A DNA stretch of 10,836 bases from Fretibacterium sp. (GCA_016280565.1 JAEEGY010000039.1:1-10836); one strand, 5' to 3'; shown: positions 1-6,883, counted from the first letter of the stretch. Translations and numbers: made by a program. Notes: a model not told the origin generated them from the letters alone.

Positions 1-267
1 GAGGAGCACCAGTCCTACGCGGAGGAGCTGAAAAAGACGTTCATGGAGTGGGGGCTCCGCGTGGAGATCGACAGCCGCGACGAGAAGCTGGGCAAGCGCA
101 TCCGCGACGCGCAACTCCAGAAGGCGCCCTACATGCTGGTGCTGGGCGACAAGGAGATGGAGAGCCGCGTTGTTGCCGTCCGTGAACGCACCAAGGGCGA
201 CCTGGGCAGCATGGACCTTGAGGCGTTCAGGAAGCTCCTGAGCGAGGAGTTCAACCCGATACACTGA
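1..267 (+). CDS. thrS: Threonyl-tRNA synthetase, C-terminal fragment (5' end outside window)
   Basis: Only the last 88 codons are present, open from base 1 to the TGA at 265-267. The enzyme charges tRNA-Thr with threonine in the cytoplasm. The fragment matches the class II anticodon-binding domain of ThrRS: a helix (HQSYAEELKKTF), then GLRVEIDSRDEKLGKRIRDA, then KAPYMLVLGDKEMESR, and a final strand with VRERTKGDLGSMDLEAF. The segment containing RDEKLGKRIR and P-Y-M-L-V-L-G-D-K-E is characteristic of the family. The catalytic core and editing domain lie upstream and cannot be judged. The gene ends 25 bases before an intrinsic terminator, so it is probably transcribed separately from the ligase genes downstream. 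Identity is from recalled family motifs. Confidence 0.93.
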   Translation, partial: EEHQSYAEELKKTFMEWGLRVEIDSRDEKLGKRIRDAQLQKAPYMLVLGDKEMESRVVAVRERTKGDLGSMDLEAFRKLLSEEFNPIH

Positions 268-292
268 ACCTTGACCCTTATGTGCCATGACG

Positions 293-322
293 AAATGCCC
301 CCCCACAGCGGGGGCATTTTTT
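293..322 (+). terminator. Intrinsic terminator of thrS
   Basis: The arms AAATGCCCCC (293-302) and GGGGGCATTT (310-319) pair perfectly over 10 bp around a 7-nt loop, and the T-run continues to 322. It lies 25 bases after the thrS stop codon and fits a rho-independent terminator. Confidence 0.9.
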
Positions 323-323
323 G

Positions 324-329
324 TATAAT
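324..329 (+). promoter_or_regulatory. Candidate -10 box for the ligase genes
   Basis: A perfect TATAAT immediately follows the thrS terminator, within the 10-mer TGTATAATAA. No -35 hexamer resembling TTGACA lies 16-18 bases upstream, because that position is inside the terminator stem. The same 10-mer recurs at 6952-6961 before the chemoreceptor gene. If active, the transcript would start near 336 and give a leader of about 80 nt before the first ligase. Confidence 0.4.
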
Positions 330-417
330 AAGATGGTTGAAGTTCGGCTTGTATGGGGCGCGGATGGGTATCGTCCTCATCGCCGCCGCAATCCAATTCT
401 GGAAGTGAGAGGATAAA

Positions 418-1980
418 ATGTCCGAACGACTGAATGAGATCATCGACTCCAACCTCCGGGCGACCCCGGACGCGAAGTGCTATTGGCACGAGGGCACATG
501 GCACACCTGTGCGGAGCTCGCCACACTGACCGATGCCTTTGAGGACAAACTGAAGGGCGCAGGCTTTTCCAAAGGGCAGCGGCTCGTGGCCATGATGCCC
601 AACTGTCCCGCAACGCTGGCCCTGGTGATGGCCACGTGGCGGCTGGGCGGCGCCTTCTGTCCGCTGAACGAGAAGGCCGGGGAGGCTTCCCTGCTCAAGA
701 CGTTGAATCTGCTGCGGCCCTTTGAGGTGGTGCTGTCCGGCGCCGTGAAGAAGGACCTGGCGGACGCCGTCGCCAACGCCGGGTGGCCCTGCGTCACCTG
801 CCCGGATAATGAGGCGCTGCCCGATTTCAAAGGGAAAGCCACGGAGCCGGATCCTGAGGAATTGGCTGTGATCTTTTCCACCTCCGGCACGACGGGAGAC
901 CCCAAGGCTGTGCCGCTGACCCACGCCAACCTCATTGATAACTGCCGCGCCTGCCTGGAGCACGTTTTGGAGCTGCGGCAGGAGAACGTCTTCCTCAACG
1001 TGCTGCCGAACTTCCACGCCTTTGGTTTCACCATCAGCCAGACGCTGCCGTTGTTCCTGAGCGCGCCGCAGGTTTTGGTGCCCAACTTCATGCCGCCCCA
1101 GAGGACGCTTCAGGCCATTATCGAGTCTGAATGCGACACCCTGCTGCTGGTGCCGACGATGGTGAGTTTCCTGACGGCGCTGCTGGAGCGCGCGGGAAAG
1201 AAACTGAGCCACGTCAAGATCCTGATCGCGGGCGGCGACCGCTACAACGCGCAGATGGACGACCGCGTGACGGCCGCCTTTGGCACGCCGCTGCTGGAGG
1301 GCTACGGCATCACGGAGTGCTCCCCGGTCCTGGCTGTGAACCGGAACGTGGGGGTCCGCCGCCTGGGCACGGTGGGGGAGCCGCTTCCCCGCTTCGAGCT
1401 CCAGCTTCGGGACGAGAGTGGGAAAGTCCTCTCGGAAAACACCGCCGGGGGGTGTGGGGGGGCTTCTTCCCCCACGTCAGATCAGTGTGTGTCCGAGGGC
1501 GTCTTGTGGACACGGGGCCCGTCGGTCACATCGGGCTACTATCACGCCCCGGAGATCACGGCGGAGCGTTTTGATGGAGAATGGTTCAACACCGGTGATT
1601 ATGTGCAGCTTGTGGACGGACGGATAAAGATCATCGACCGTGTGACGGACATCATCATCGTGGGGGGCTTCAACGTCTATCCCCAGGAGGTGGAGGCAGT
1701 GCTCTCCTCTCATCCGGCGGTGCAGGCGGCGGTCGTGGTGGGGATGCCCAGCGGCCTCAGCGGGGAGGTCCCCAAGGCGTTCGTGATCAAAAAACCGGAT
1801 GTGGAGGCGACGGAGGCGGAGCTGGTCCGCTTCTGCAAGGCGCGCCTGTCACACTACAAGGTCCCGCGGGACGTGGAGTTTGTGGACGCACTGCCCCTGT
1901 CCAGCACGGGGAAGGTGCTGCGTCGGGTGCTGCGCCAGCACGAGCGGGAGAAGGCCGGGAGTAAGGCCAATAAAAATTAA
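418..1980 (+). CDS. AMP-dependent acyl-CoA/acyl-ACP synthetase-like ligase, copy 1
   Basis: This 520-residue adenylate-forming enzyme of the ANL superfamily would activate a carboxylic acid with ATP to an acyl-adenylate and transfer it to CoA or an acyl carrier. The core motifs are present: the phosphate loop STSGTTGDPK (about 154-163), EGYGITE (294-300) followed by CSPVLAVN, FNTGDY, DRVTDIIIVGGFNVYPQEVE (about 403-424), and the A10 motif STGKVLRR with the expected catalytic lysine at 499. The EGYG-TE-SPV-AVN and LPNFHAFGFT signatures resemble FadD and the synthetase half of Aas. No acyltransferase domain is fused. AGAGG at 408-412 supports the ATG at 418. The next gene is a paralog 19 bases downstream, probably co-transcribed. 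Copy 1 has roughly 11 extra residues rich in Gly, Ser and Cys near 341-358, encoded by a GC-rich palindrome. Chain-length specificity cannot be read from the sequence. Confidence 0.88.
   Translation: MSERLNEIIDSNLRATPDAKCYWHEGTWHTCAELATLTDAFEDKLKGAGFSKGQRLVAMMPNCPATLALVMATWRLGGAFCPLNEKAGEASLLKTLNLLRPFEVVLSGAVKKDLADAVANAGWPCVTCPDNEALPDFKGKATEPDPEELAVIFSTSGTTGDPKAVPLTHANLIDNCRACLEHVLELRQENVFLNVLPNFHAFGFTISQTLPLFLSAPQVLVPNFMPPQRTLQAIIESECDTLLLVPTMVSFLTALLERAGKKLSHVKILIAGGDRYNAQMDDRVTAAFGTPLLEGYGITECSPVLAVNRNVGVRRLGTVGEPLPRFELQLRDESGKVLSENTAGGCGGASSPTSDQCVSEGVLWTRGPSVTSGYYHAPEITAERFDGEWFNTGDYVQLVDGRIKIIDRVTDIIIVGGFNVYPQEVEAVLSSHPAVQAAVVVGMPSGLSGEVPKAFVIKKPDVEATEAELVRFCKARLSHYKVPRDVEFVDALPLSSTGKVLRRVLRQHEREKAGSKANKN
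1454..1475. repeat. GC-rich palindrome inside ligase copy 1
   Basis: GTGGGGG (1454-1460) and CCCCCAC (1469-1475) form a perfect 7-bp inverted repeat around an 8-base loop. The palindrome sits in frame where copy 1 is about 11 residues longer than copy 2. The encoded Gly/Ser/Cys-rich stretch looks unlike the rest of the domain. It resembles a small REP-like palindromic insertion, though I see no second copy in this window. Confidence 0.55.
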
Positions 1981-1999
1981 GGTATAGAGGAGAACGGTT

Positions 2000-3526
2000 A
2001 TGTCTGAGAGACTGGAACAGCTCATTGGAGCGAGCATTGAAGCGCATAAGGACGAGCCCTGCATCTGGTGGGACGGGACGTGGCGGACGGGGGCAGATTT
2101 TCTGCGCCTGGTGGACGACTGCGAGCAAAAGCTGAAGGACGCGGGCTTCTCCCGCGGCCAGCGCCTCGTCGTGATGATGAAGAACGGCCCCATGATCCCC
2201 GCGCTTTCCCTGGCTGTGTGGCGGCTGGGCGGGGCGTTCTGCCCGCTGAACGTCGCGGCGGGCCAGCGGTCGCTCACCGAGACGATCTCCCTGATCGAGC
2301 CCTTCGCCGTGGTCATGTCAGACGAGGTGCGGGCCAACGCGGGGGAGGCGCTTCAGGAGCAGTGGCCCTGCGTCACTGCCGCGCCGGACACGCCGCTGAC
2401 TGCCTTCACCGGAAGGCCGGCCGTGCCGGAGAGCGATGAGCTGGCCGTCATCTTTGCCACGTCGGGCACCACGGGCAACCCCAAGGCCGTGCCCCTGACC
2501 CACGCCAACCTCATCGACAACTGCCGCGTCGTCTGGGAAACCCTGGAGTGCGTCGATGAAGGGGACGTGTTCCTGACCGTGCTGCCGAACTTCCATTCCT
2601 TCGGCTACACCGTGACGAACCTCATGCCCCTGATGAAGGGCGGACGTCTGGCGATGGTGCCGGCGTTCCTGCCGCCCCAGCCCGCCATGCGCGCCATTGC
2701 CGAGGCCCCGGTGGACGTAGTCTTCGCGGTGCCGGCCATCTTCGCCTATCTGCTGGCGTCGGTGGAGCGGGGCAAGTTCCCGGCGGCGGCCCTGGCGCGG
2801 ACGAAGTTCCTCTGCGCGGGGGGCGACCGCCTGAACCCCAAGCTGCACGAGCAGGCCCTTCATTTGACCGGCAAGGACGTGGTGGAGGGCTACGGCCTGA
2901 CGGAGACCTCGCCGGTGGTGGCGGTGAACCCCAGCTATGAGAAGCACCGTCCCGGGACGGTGGGCCCGGTGATTTCCGGCTACACCTACAAGCTCCGCGA
3001 CCGCGAGGGGCACGACATCCCCGGTTCCCCGCTGAACCCGAAGGAGGGCGAGGGTGTGCTGTGGGTGAAGGGCCCGTCGGTGACGCATGGGTACTTCCGC
3101 GCGCCGGAGATCACGGCGGAGCGGTTTGACGGCGAGAATCACGAATGGTTCAACACGGGCGATTACGTCCGCATGGAGAACGGCTACATCAAGATCCTCG
3201 ACCGGGTGACGGATATCATCATCGTGGGGGGCTTCAACGTCTACCCGCAAGAGGTGGAGAAGGTGCTGTCGGAGCACCCCGCCGTTCAGACGGCCATCGT
3301 CGTGGGCGTGCCGCACCCCACCAACGGGGAGATCCCGGAGGCGTACATCCAGCGCCGGGACGGAGCCGAACTCACCGAGCGGGAGCTCATCAAGTTCGCC
3401 AAGGAGCGTCTGGCGCACTACAAGGTGCCGCGCAGGATCGAGTTTGTGGACGAGTTCCCGCTTTCCGGCACGGGAAAGATTTTGCGCCGCGTCCTTCGCG
3501 AGCAGGCGGGGAAAAAGGGACTCTGA
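2000..3526 (+). CDS. AMP-dependent acyl-CoA/acyl-ACP synthetase-like ligase, copy 2
   Basis: This 508-residue ANL-superfamily ligase is a clear tandem paralog of the upstream gene. The two share the MSERL start, W-R-L-G-G-A-F-C-P-L-N, PLTHANLIDNCR, EGYG-TE-SPV-AVN and VGGFNVYPQEVE. The phosphate loop ATSGTTGNPK (about 153-162), EGYGLTE (296-302), FNTGDY, DRVTDIII and the A10 motif GTGKILRR with lysine 493 are all intact, so it should be catalytically competent. It would make acyl-adenylate and then an acyl thioester in the cytoplasm. AGAGGAG at 1986-1992, seven bases before the ATG, supports this start. The 19-base gap indicates one operon with copy 1. Copy 2 lacks the palindromic insertion. 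FadD-like fatty-acid activation or Aas-like acyl-ACP synthesis are both possible, and the substrate is unknown. Confidence 0.88.
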   Translation: MSERLEQLIGASIEAHKDEPCIWWDGTWRTGADFLRLVDDCEQKLKDAGFSRGQRLVVMMKNGPMIPALSLAVWRLGGAFCPLNVAAGQRSLTETISLIEPFAVVMSDEVRANAGEALQEQWPCVTAAPDTPLTAFTGRPAVPESDELAVIFATSGTTGNPKAVPLTHANLIDNCRVVWETLECVDEGDVFLTVLPNFHSFGYTVTNLMPLMKGGRLAMVPAFLPPQPAMRAIAEAPVDVVFAVPAIFAYLLASVERGKFPAAALARTKFLCAGGDRLNPKLHEQALHLTGKDVVEGYGLTETSPVVAVNPSYEKHRPGTVGPVISGYTYKLRDREGHDIPGSPLNPKEGEGVLWVKGPSVTHGYFRAPEITAERFDGENHEWFNTGDYVRMENGYIKILDRVTDIIIVGGFNVYPQEVEKVLSEHPAVQTAIVVGVPHPTNGEIPEAYIQRRDGAELTERELIKFAKERLAHYKVPRRIEFVDEFPLSGTGKILRRVLREQAGKKGL

Positions 3527-3584
3527 TTGAAGCTCAGGGGGACACTGACCCTCTGAAACCCCCGAAAGGAAGTCTTAAAGCGTT

Positions 3585-4388
3585 ATGCGATTAGCGACAT
3601 TTAACGTCAACTCCGTGCGGAGCCGCCTGCCCATTCTGGAGCGGTGGCTCCCCACCAGCGGAGTGGATATTCTCTTCATCCAGGAGACGAAGGTGGTGGA
3701 CGCGGATTTCCCAACGGAGCCCTTCGCCGCGATGGGTTACCAGGCCTTCTTCCGTGGGGAGAAGTCCTACAACGGCGTGGCGGCGCTGGTGAAGGAACCG
3801 CTGAGCGAGGGCGTCGAGGTGACCTTCGGCTTGGGCGACGGGGAGGAGCCTGCCTTCCCCACCCGCGTGCTGTGGCTGCGGACGGAGGAGTCCGGAAGGA
3901 AGGGGGCTTTACCCCTGACTGTCCTGAACACCTACGTCCCCCAGGGTAAAGAGATCACCCACCCGGACTATGAGGTGAAAAAGGCCTTTCTTGCCCGCGT
4001 GCGGAAAGCGATCGAGCGGGAGATGTCCGGCCCCTTCCTCTGGGTGGGGGACCTGAACGTGGCCCCCACAGAGCGGGACCTCACAAACCCCAAAGGTAAG
4101 AAGGACCACGTCTGCTTCTGCCAGGAGATACGGGACCACTTCGCCCGGGTGAGCGAGGGCCTGGTGGACCTGCTGCGAAAATTCCACCCGGAGGACGGGG
4201 TGTACACGTTCTTTGACTACCGGGTGAAGGACGCCCTGAGCCGAAAGATTGGCTGGCGCATCGACCACATGCTGGCGTCCCCCGCCCTGGCGGAGCGCGC
4301 GCGGGATTGCTTTGTGGAACTGGGCCCCCGGGGCTGGGAGAGACCCTCGGACCACACGCCGGTGGTGGCAGATTTTTCTGATAAGTAA
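3585..4388 (+). CDS. xthA: Exonuclease III-type AP endonuclease
   Basis: This 267-residue protein matches exonuclease III, a Mg-dependent AP endonuclease and 3'-5' exonuclease/3'-phosphodiesterase of base excision repair. It is the full length of the family (E. coli XthA is about 268 residues). Visible motifs are the N-terminal strand RLATFNVNSVRSRL with Asn7, the metal-ligand motif IQETK with Glu34, NTYVPQG, GDLNVAP with Asp156 and Asn158, RIDHML with Asp227, and the terminal SDHTPV with Asp256-His257. All expected active-site residues appear to be present. AAAGGA lies at 3565-3570, a rather long 14 bases before the ATG, but no better start precedes the conserved first strand. It follows the ligases by 58 bases with no clear terminator, so read-through from that operon is possible. 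A functional link to the ligases is not evident. Confidence 0.95.
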   Translation: MRLATFNVNSVRSRLPILERWLPTSGVDILFIQETKVVDADFPTEPFAAMGYQAFFRGEKSYNGVAALVKEPLSEGVEVTFGLGDGEEPAFPTRVLWLRTEESGRKGALPLTVLNTYVPQGKEITHPDYEVKKAFLARVRKAIEREMSGPFLWVGDLNVAPTERDLTNPKGKKDHVCFCQEIRDHFARVSEGLVDLLRKFHPEDGVYTFFDYRVKDALSRKIGWRIDHMLASPALAERARDCFVELGPRGWERPSDHTPVVADFSDK

Positions 4389-4406
4389 GCCTTGTTTTGA
4401 CTGCGG

Positions 4407-4459
4407 CGGCGGTGTGGGGGATAACGCGGGACAGAACGCGTTACCTCCACATCCCGCCG
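4407..4459. terminator. Long bulged hairpin between convergent genes
   Basis: Three paired blocks stack: CGGCGG (4407-4412) with CCGCCG (4454-4459), TGTGG (4413-4417) with CCACA (4447-4451), and TAACGCG (4422-4428) with CGCGTTA (4437-4443), closing an 8-nt loop. It fills the gap between the convergent xthA and ABC ATPase genes, as a bidirectional transcript end would. Neither side has a proper T-run, so it may be a rho-dependent or 3'-stabilising structure instead. Confidence 0.55.
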
Positions 4460-4463
4460 ATTA

Positions 4464-5249
4464 TTATTCCTGGGCGAAGCGAGATAGGAACTGCCGGGTC
4501 CGCTCTTCTCTCGGGTTCTGAAAGACCTCCTGCGGTGCGCCCTGCTCGCAGATGCGCCCGCCGTCTATAAACAGCACCTGGCTGGCCACGTCCCGGGCAA
4601 AGGCCATCTCGTGGGTGACGATGATCATAGTGGTCCTCTTGTCCGCCAGAGCTCGAATGACGCGCAGAACCTCGCCGGTAAGCTCCGGGTCCAGTGCGGA
4701 GGTGGGCTCGTCAAAGCACAGGATGTCCGGGTGCAGGGCCAGGGCCCGGGCAATGGCCACACGCTGGCACTGCCCGCCGGAGAGCTGGTGCGGATAGCTG
4801 TTCATCCGGTCGGCCAGCCCGATTTGAGCCAAAAGTCCCCGGGCGTTGGCCTCGATTTCCTCGTGAATGGCCGCTTTGTTGGCGTGGTAGTCTGGCCGCT
4901 CCTTCGCCAGCAGCTCCGGGGCCAGACGGACGTTCTCCAGCGCCGTGTACTGTGGGAACAGGTTGAAGGACTGGAACACCAGCCCAAAGTGCAGGCGCTT
5001 CCTCCGTATCTGGGACTCTGACCGCGTGGCGGGGTCGTCCGCGTCGAACAGGACAGAACCGTTCACCCGAATCACGCCCTGGTCCGGCGTCTCCAAAAAG
5101 TTCAGGCAACGCAAAAGCGTGGTCTTGCCTCCACCGGAGGGCCCGATGATGGCGAGCACCTGCCCCTGCTCCAGGGAGAAGTTGATGTCCTTCAGCACCT
5201 CCGTGCGGTCAAAGGATTTTTGGATGTGCTCAACCTCCAGAATAGCCAT
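4464..5249 (-). CDS. Polar amino acid ABC transporter, ATP-binding protein
   Basis: This 261-residue ATPase of the GlnQ/HisP family energises import through the adjacent permease on the cytoplasmic face of the inner membrane. Motifs in order are Walker A GPSGGGKTT (36-44), Q-loop VFQSFNLFP with Gln93, signature LSGGQCQRVAIARAL (156-170), Walker B ILCFDEPTSALDPE with catalytic Glu181, and the switch His213 in VTHEMAF. A loop around residues 115-136 makes it somewhat longer than the usual family length of about 240. AAAGGAGA (5256-5263 on the opposite strand), six bases before the ATG, supports the start. It lies 23 bases after the permease stop codon in the same operon. The substrate cannot be assigned from the ATPase; an amino acid is likely by family. 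Confidence 0.94.
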   Translation of the reverse strand: MAILEVEHIQKSFDRTEVLKDINFSLEQGQVLAIIGPSGGGKTTLLRCLNFLETPDQGVIRVNGSVLFDADDPATRSESQIRRKRLHFGLVFQSFNLFPQYTALENVRLAPELLAKERPDYHANKAAIHEEIEANARGLLAQIGLADRMNSYPHQLSGGQCQRVAIARALALHPDILCFDEPTSALDPELTGEVLRVIRALADKRTTMIIVTHEMAFARDVASQVLFIDGGRICEQGAPQEVFQNPREERTRQFLSRFAQE

Positions 5250-5272
5250 TTTGCTTCTCCTTTCCCGCCAGC

Positions 5273-5962
5273 CTAAATCCTGAAGTAATCCAGTTTCTTC
5301 TCCAGGCGGGCCAGAAGCACCGTCAGGATGCCGTTGAAGATGAGATAATAAACCGCCGTGAAAAACAGGGGCCAGATCGCGCCGGAGATACCGTGGGAGC
5401 CCTTCATGAAGGCCTGCCCGGCCCAGATGACCTCCTGGAGCGCGATGATCCTCGCCAGGGACGTGTCCTTCACCAGCGTGATGACCTCGTTGGAGATGGG
5501 CGGGACGATGCGCTTCACCATCTGGAGCAGCGTTACGCGGAAGAATATCTGATGCCGTGTCATGCCCAGCACCAGCCCCGCCTCCTGCTGCCCAACGGGG
5601 ACGCTCTGGATGCCGCCTCGGTAGATCTCGGAGAAATAGCAGGCGTAGTTCAGAACGAAGGAGATCGACGCGGCCAGAAAGCGTCCGGACTCGCCCCCTC
5701 CCCAGATGGGACTGTGCAGCACAAGGCCGGGGAAGTAGTAGATGATCAAAAGCTGGATCATCAGCGGCGTCCCCCGGATGATCCAGATAAGGAAACGCGC
5801 CGACAGGCTCAGAAGCCGTATCCGGGACATGGAGCCAAAGGCGATGACCAGCCCCAGGGGGAAGGCCCCCAGCAGCGTGATAAAGAAGAGCCTGAGCGTC
5901 TGAAGGAAGCCGGTGTTCAGCGCGCCGACGACGACCGGGAGCTGTTCTAAGATAAGTTCCAT
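5273..5962 (-). CDS. Polar amino acid ABC transporter, permease
   Basis: This 229-residue inner-membrane protein belongs to the HisM/HisQ/GlnP permease family. Hydrophobic segments lie at about 10-43, 55-80, 95-112, 155-180 and 195-218. The EAA coupling motif, which contacts the ATPase, is at about 126-155 and begins QQEAGLVLGMTRHQIFF, with the conserved Gly and downstream PP. The N-terminal segment TGFLQTLRLFFITLLGAFPLG and the RGTPLMIQL stretch are typical of the family. It is the only permease in the operon, so it probably forms a homodimer. The Shine-Dalgarno site is weak (GGCGAG, 5971-5976 on the opposite strand). A hairpin in the 83-base gap to the binding-protein gene may lower permease expression relative to the binding protein. 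Confidence 0.93.
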   Translation of the reverse strand: MELILEQLPVVVGALNTGFLQTLRLFFITLLGAFPLGLVIAFGSMSRIRLLSLSARFLIWIIRGTPLMIQLLIIYYFPGLVLHSPIWGGGESGRFLAASISFVLNYACYFSEIYRGGIQSVPVGQQEAGLVLGMTRHQIFFRVTLLQMVKRIVPPISNEVITLVKDTSLARIIALQEVIWAGQAFMKGSHGISGAIWPLFFTAVYYLIFNGILTVLLARLEKKLDYFRI

Positions 5963-5990
5963 TCTATAAGCTCGCCAAAAACGTCAGAAA

Positions 5991-6025
5991 ATTTTAAGCG
6001 CGGCGTCCTGGTGCGGACACCGCGC
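5991..6025 (-). terminator. Intercistronic hairpin after the binding-protein gene
   Basis: Read on the minus strand, GCGCGGTGTCC (6025-6015) pairs with GGACGCCGCGC (6008-5998) through an 11-bp stem with one G-T wobble around a 6-nt loop. It is followed by the AT-rich tail TTAAAAT. The tail is a weak T-tract, so partial termination or 3' mRNA protection is likelier than full termination. Such hairpins commonly allow the binding protein to be made in excess over the membrane components. Confidence 0.6.
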
Positions 6026-6045
6026 GTTCCTTTCAAAGATCGAGC

Positions 6046-6831
6046 CTACCGCGCGATCAGGGCCGCCTGTATCTTGTACGTCTCAGCCGTCTTCTGCAAG
6101 GTGCCGTCTGCGGTCTTCGCCGCAAAGAAGGTGTCCAGGGCGGCAGCCAGGTCGGAGCCCTTGCGGAACCCGACGCCGTACTCCTCACTGTTCAGGCCGA
6201 CGGTGTAGGTCAGGCCCTCGTAACTCGTGCCCTTGCCTACCATGGCGGCGGCCATCAGAGAGTCGATAATGGCGGCGTCCGCCGTTCCGGCTGCGACCTC
6301 CATCAGCGCCGTGGCCTGGTCCTGCACGGGAGTAGTCTTGAACCCGTGGGCCTTTGCCTGCTCCTCACCGGCACTGCCCTGCTCCACAGCGAAGTTCAGC
6401 CCTGCGAGGTTTGCCGCATCCTTGGCCTTCTCCGCCGCGGCCGTGGGGACCACGACGACCTGTGCGTTGTTGCAGTAGGGTTTTGAGCACTCCATCGCCG
6501 CCAGAACCTCGCTGGTCAGCGTCATGCCGTTCCAGACGCAGTCGATGTTCTTGCCGTTCAGCTCAAGGATCTTGTTGTTCCACTCGATCTCCTGGAACTC
6601 CACCGCCACACCCAGGCTCTCCGCAAAGGCCTTGGCCATGTCCGCGTCGAAGCCGATCCACTCGCCCTTCTCATTCTTATAGTCCATGGGGGCAAAGTCG
6701 GTGATCCCCACGACCAGCTTCCCCTTGCCCTTCACATAGGCCATGTCGCTCTCTGCCGCAAGGGCGGCTCCGGCAAACAGCAAAAGCGCCAGGGAAAGTG
6801 CAAAAATCTTCTTCATGCTTATTCTTTTCAT
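6046..6831 (-). CDS. Amino-acid-type ABC transporter, periplasmic solute-binding protein (family 3)
   Basis: This 261-residue family 3 solute-binding protein captures the substrate in the periplasm and delivers it to the permease. It has a Sec signal peptide: MKRISMKK, a hydrophobic core at 9-24 and a likely cut after Ala25 (ALA|AESD). There is no lipobox cysteine, so the mature protein should be soluble. Family features are KLVVGITDFAPMDYKNEKG, IGFDADMAKAFAESLGV, NIDCVWNGMTLTSE, CSKPYCNNAQVVVV and ADAAIIDSLMAAAM. The position expected to hold the arginine that binds the ligand carboxylate (T-x-x-R) appears to be Val109, while the Asp that usually binds the amino group seems retained. GGGAGGAA (6838-6845 on the opposite strand), six bases before the first ATG, favours this start over Met6. 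It is the first gene of the three-gene operon, behind a recognisable promoter. Confidence 0.93.
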   Translation of the reverse strand: MKRISMKKIFALSLALLLFAGAALAAESDMAYVKGKGKLVVGITDFAPMDYKNEKGEWIGFDADMAKAFAESLGVAVEFQEIEWNNKILELNGKNIDCVWNGMTLTSEVLAAMECSKPYCNNAQVVVVPTAAAEKAKDAANLAGLNFAVEQGSAGEEQAKAHGFKTTPVQDQATALMEVAAGTADAAIIDSLMAAAMVGKGTSYEGLTYTVGLNSEEYGVGFRKGSDLAAALDTFFAAKTADGTLQKTAETYKIQAALIAR

Positions 6832-6858
6832 ACTCGATTCCTCCCGTGATCACATCTT

Positions 6859-6879
6859 TTATACGCCTTCTGCGTATAA
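6859..6879. promoter_or_regulatory. Operator-like inverted repeat at the importer promoter
   Basis: TTATACGC (6859-6866) and GCGTATAA (6872-6879) form a perfect 8-bp inverted repeat around CTTCT. The right arm covers the predicted transcription start of the importer operon (about 6877), where a bound repressor would block initiation. Alternatively the transcript folds it into a 5' hairpin that stabilises the mRNA. It does not match an operator consensus that I recognise. Confidence 0.5.
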
Positions 6880-6883
6880 GTTT

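Noticed and set aside
2318..3418. Long minus-strand open frame (366 codons) opposite ligase copy 2
   Set aside because: Antisense shadow of a motif-complete ligase. It is rich in His and Arg with no domain pattern.
3531..3560. Weak hairpin between ligase copy 2 and xthA
   Set aside because: CAGGGGG and CCCTCTG pair with a mismatch and no T-run follows, so it is not a convincing terminator.
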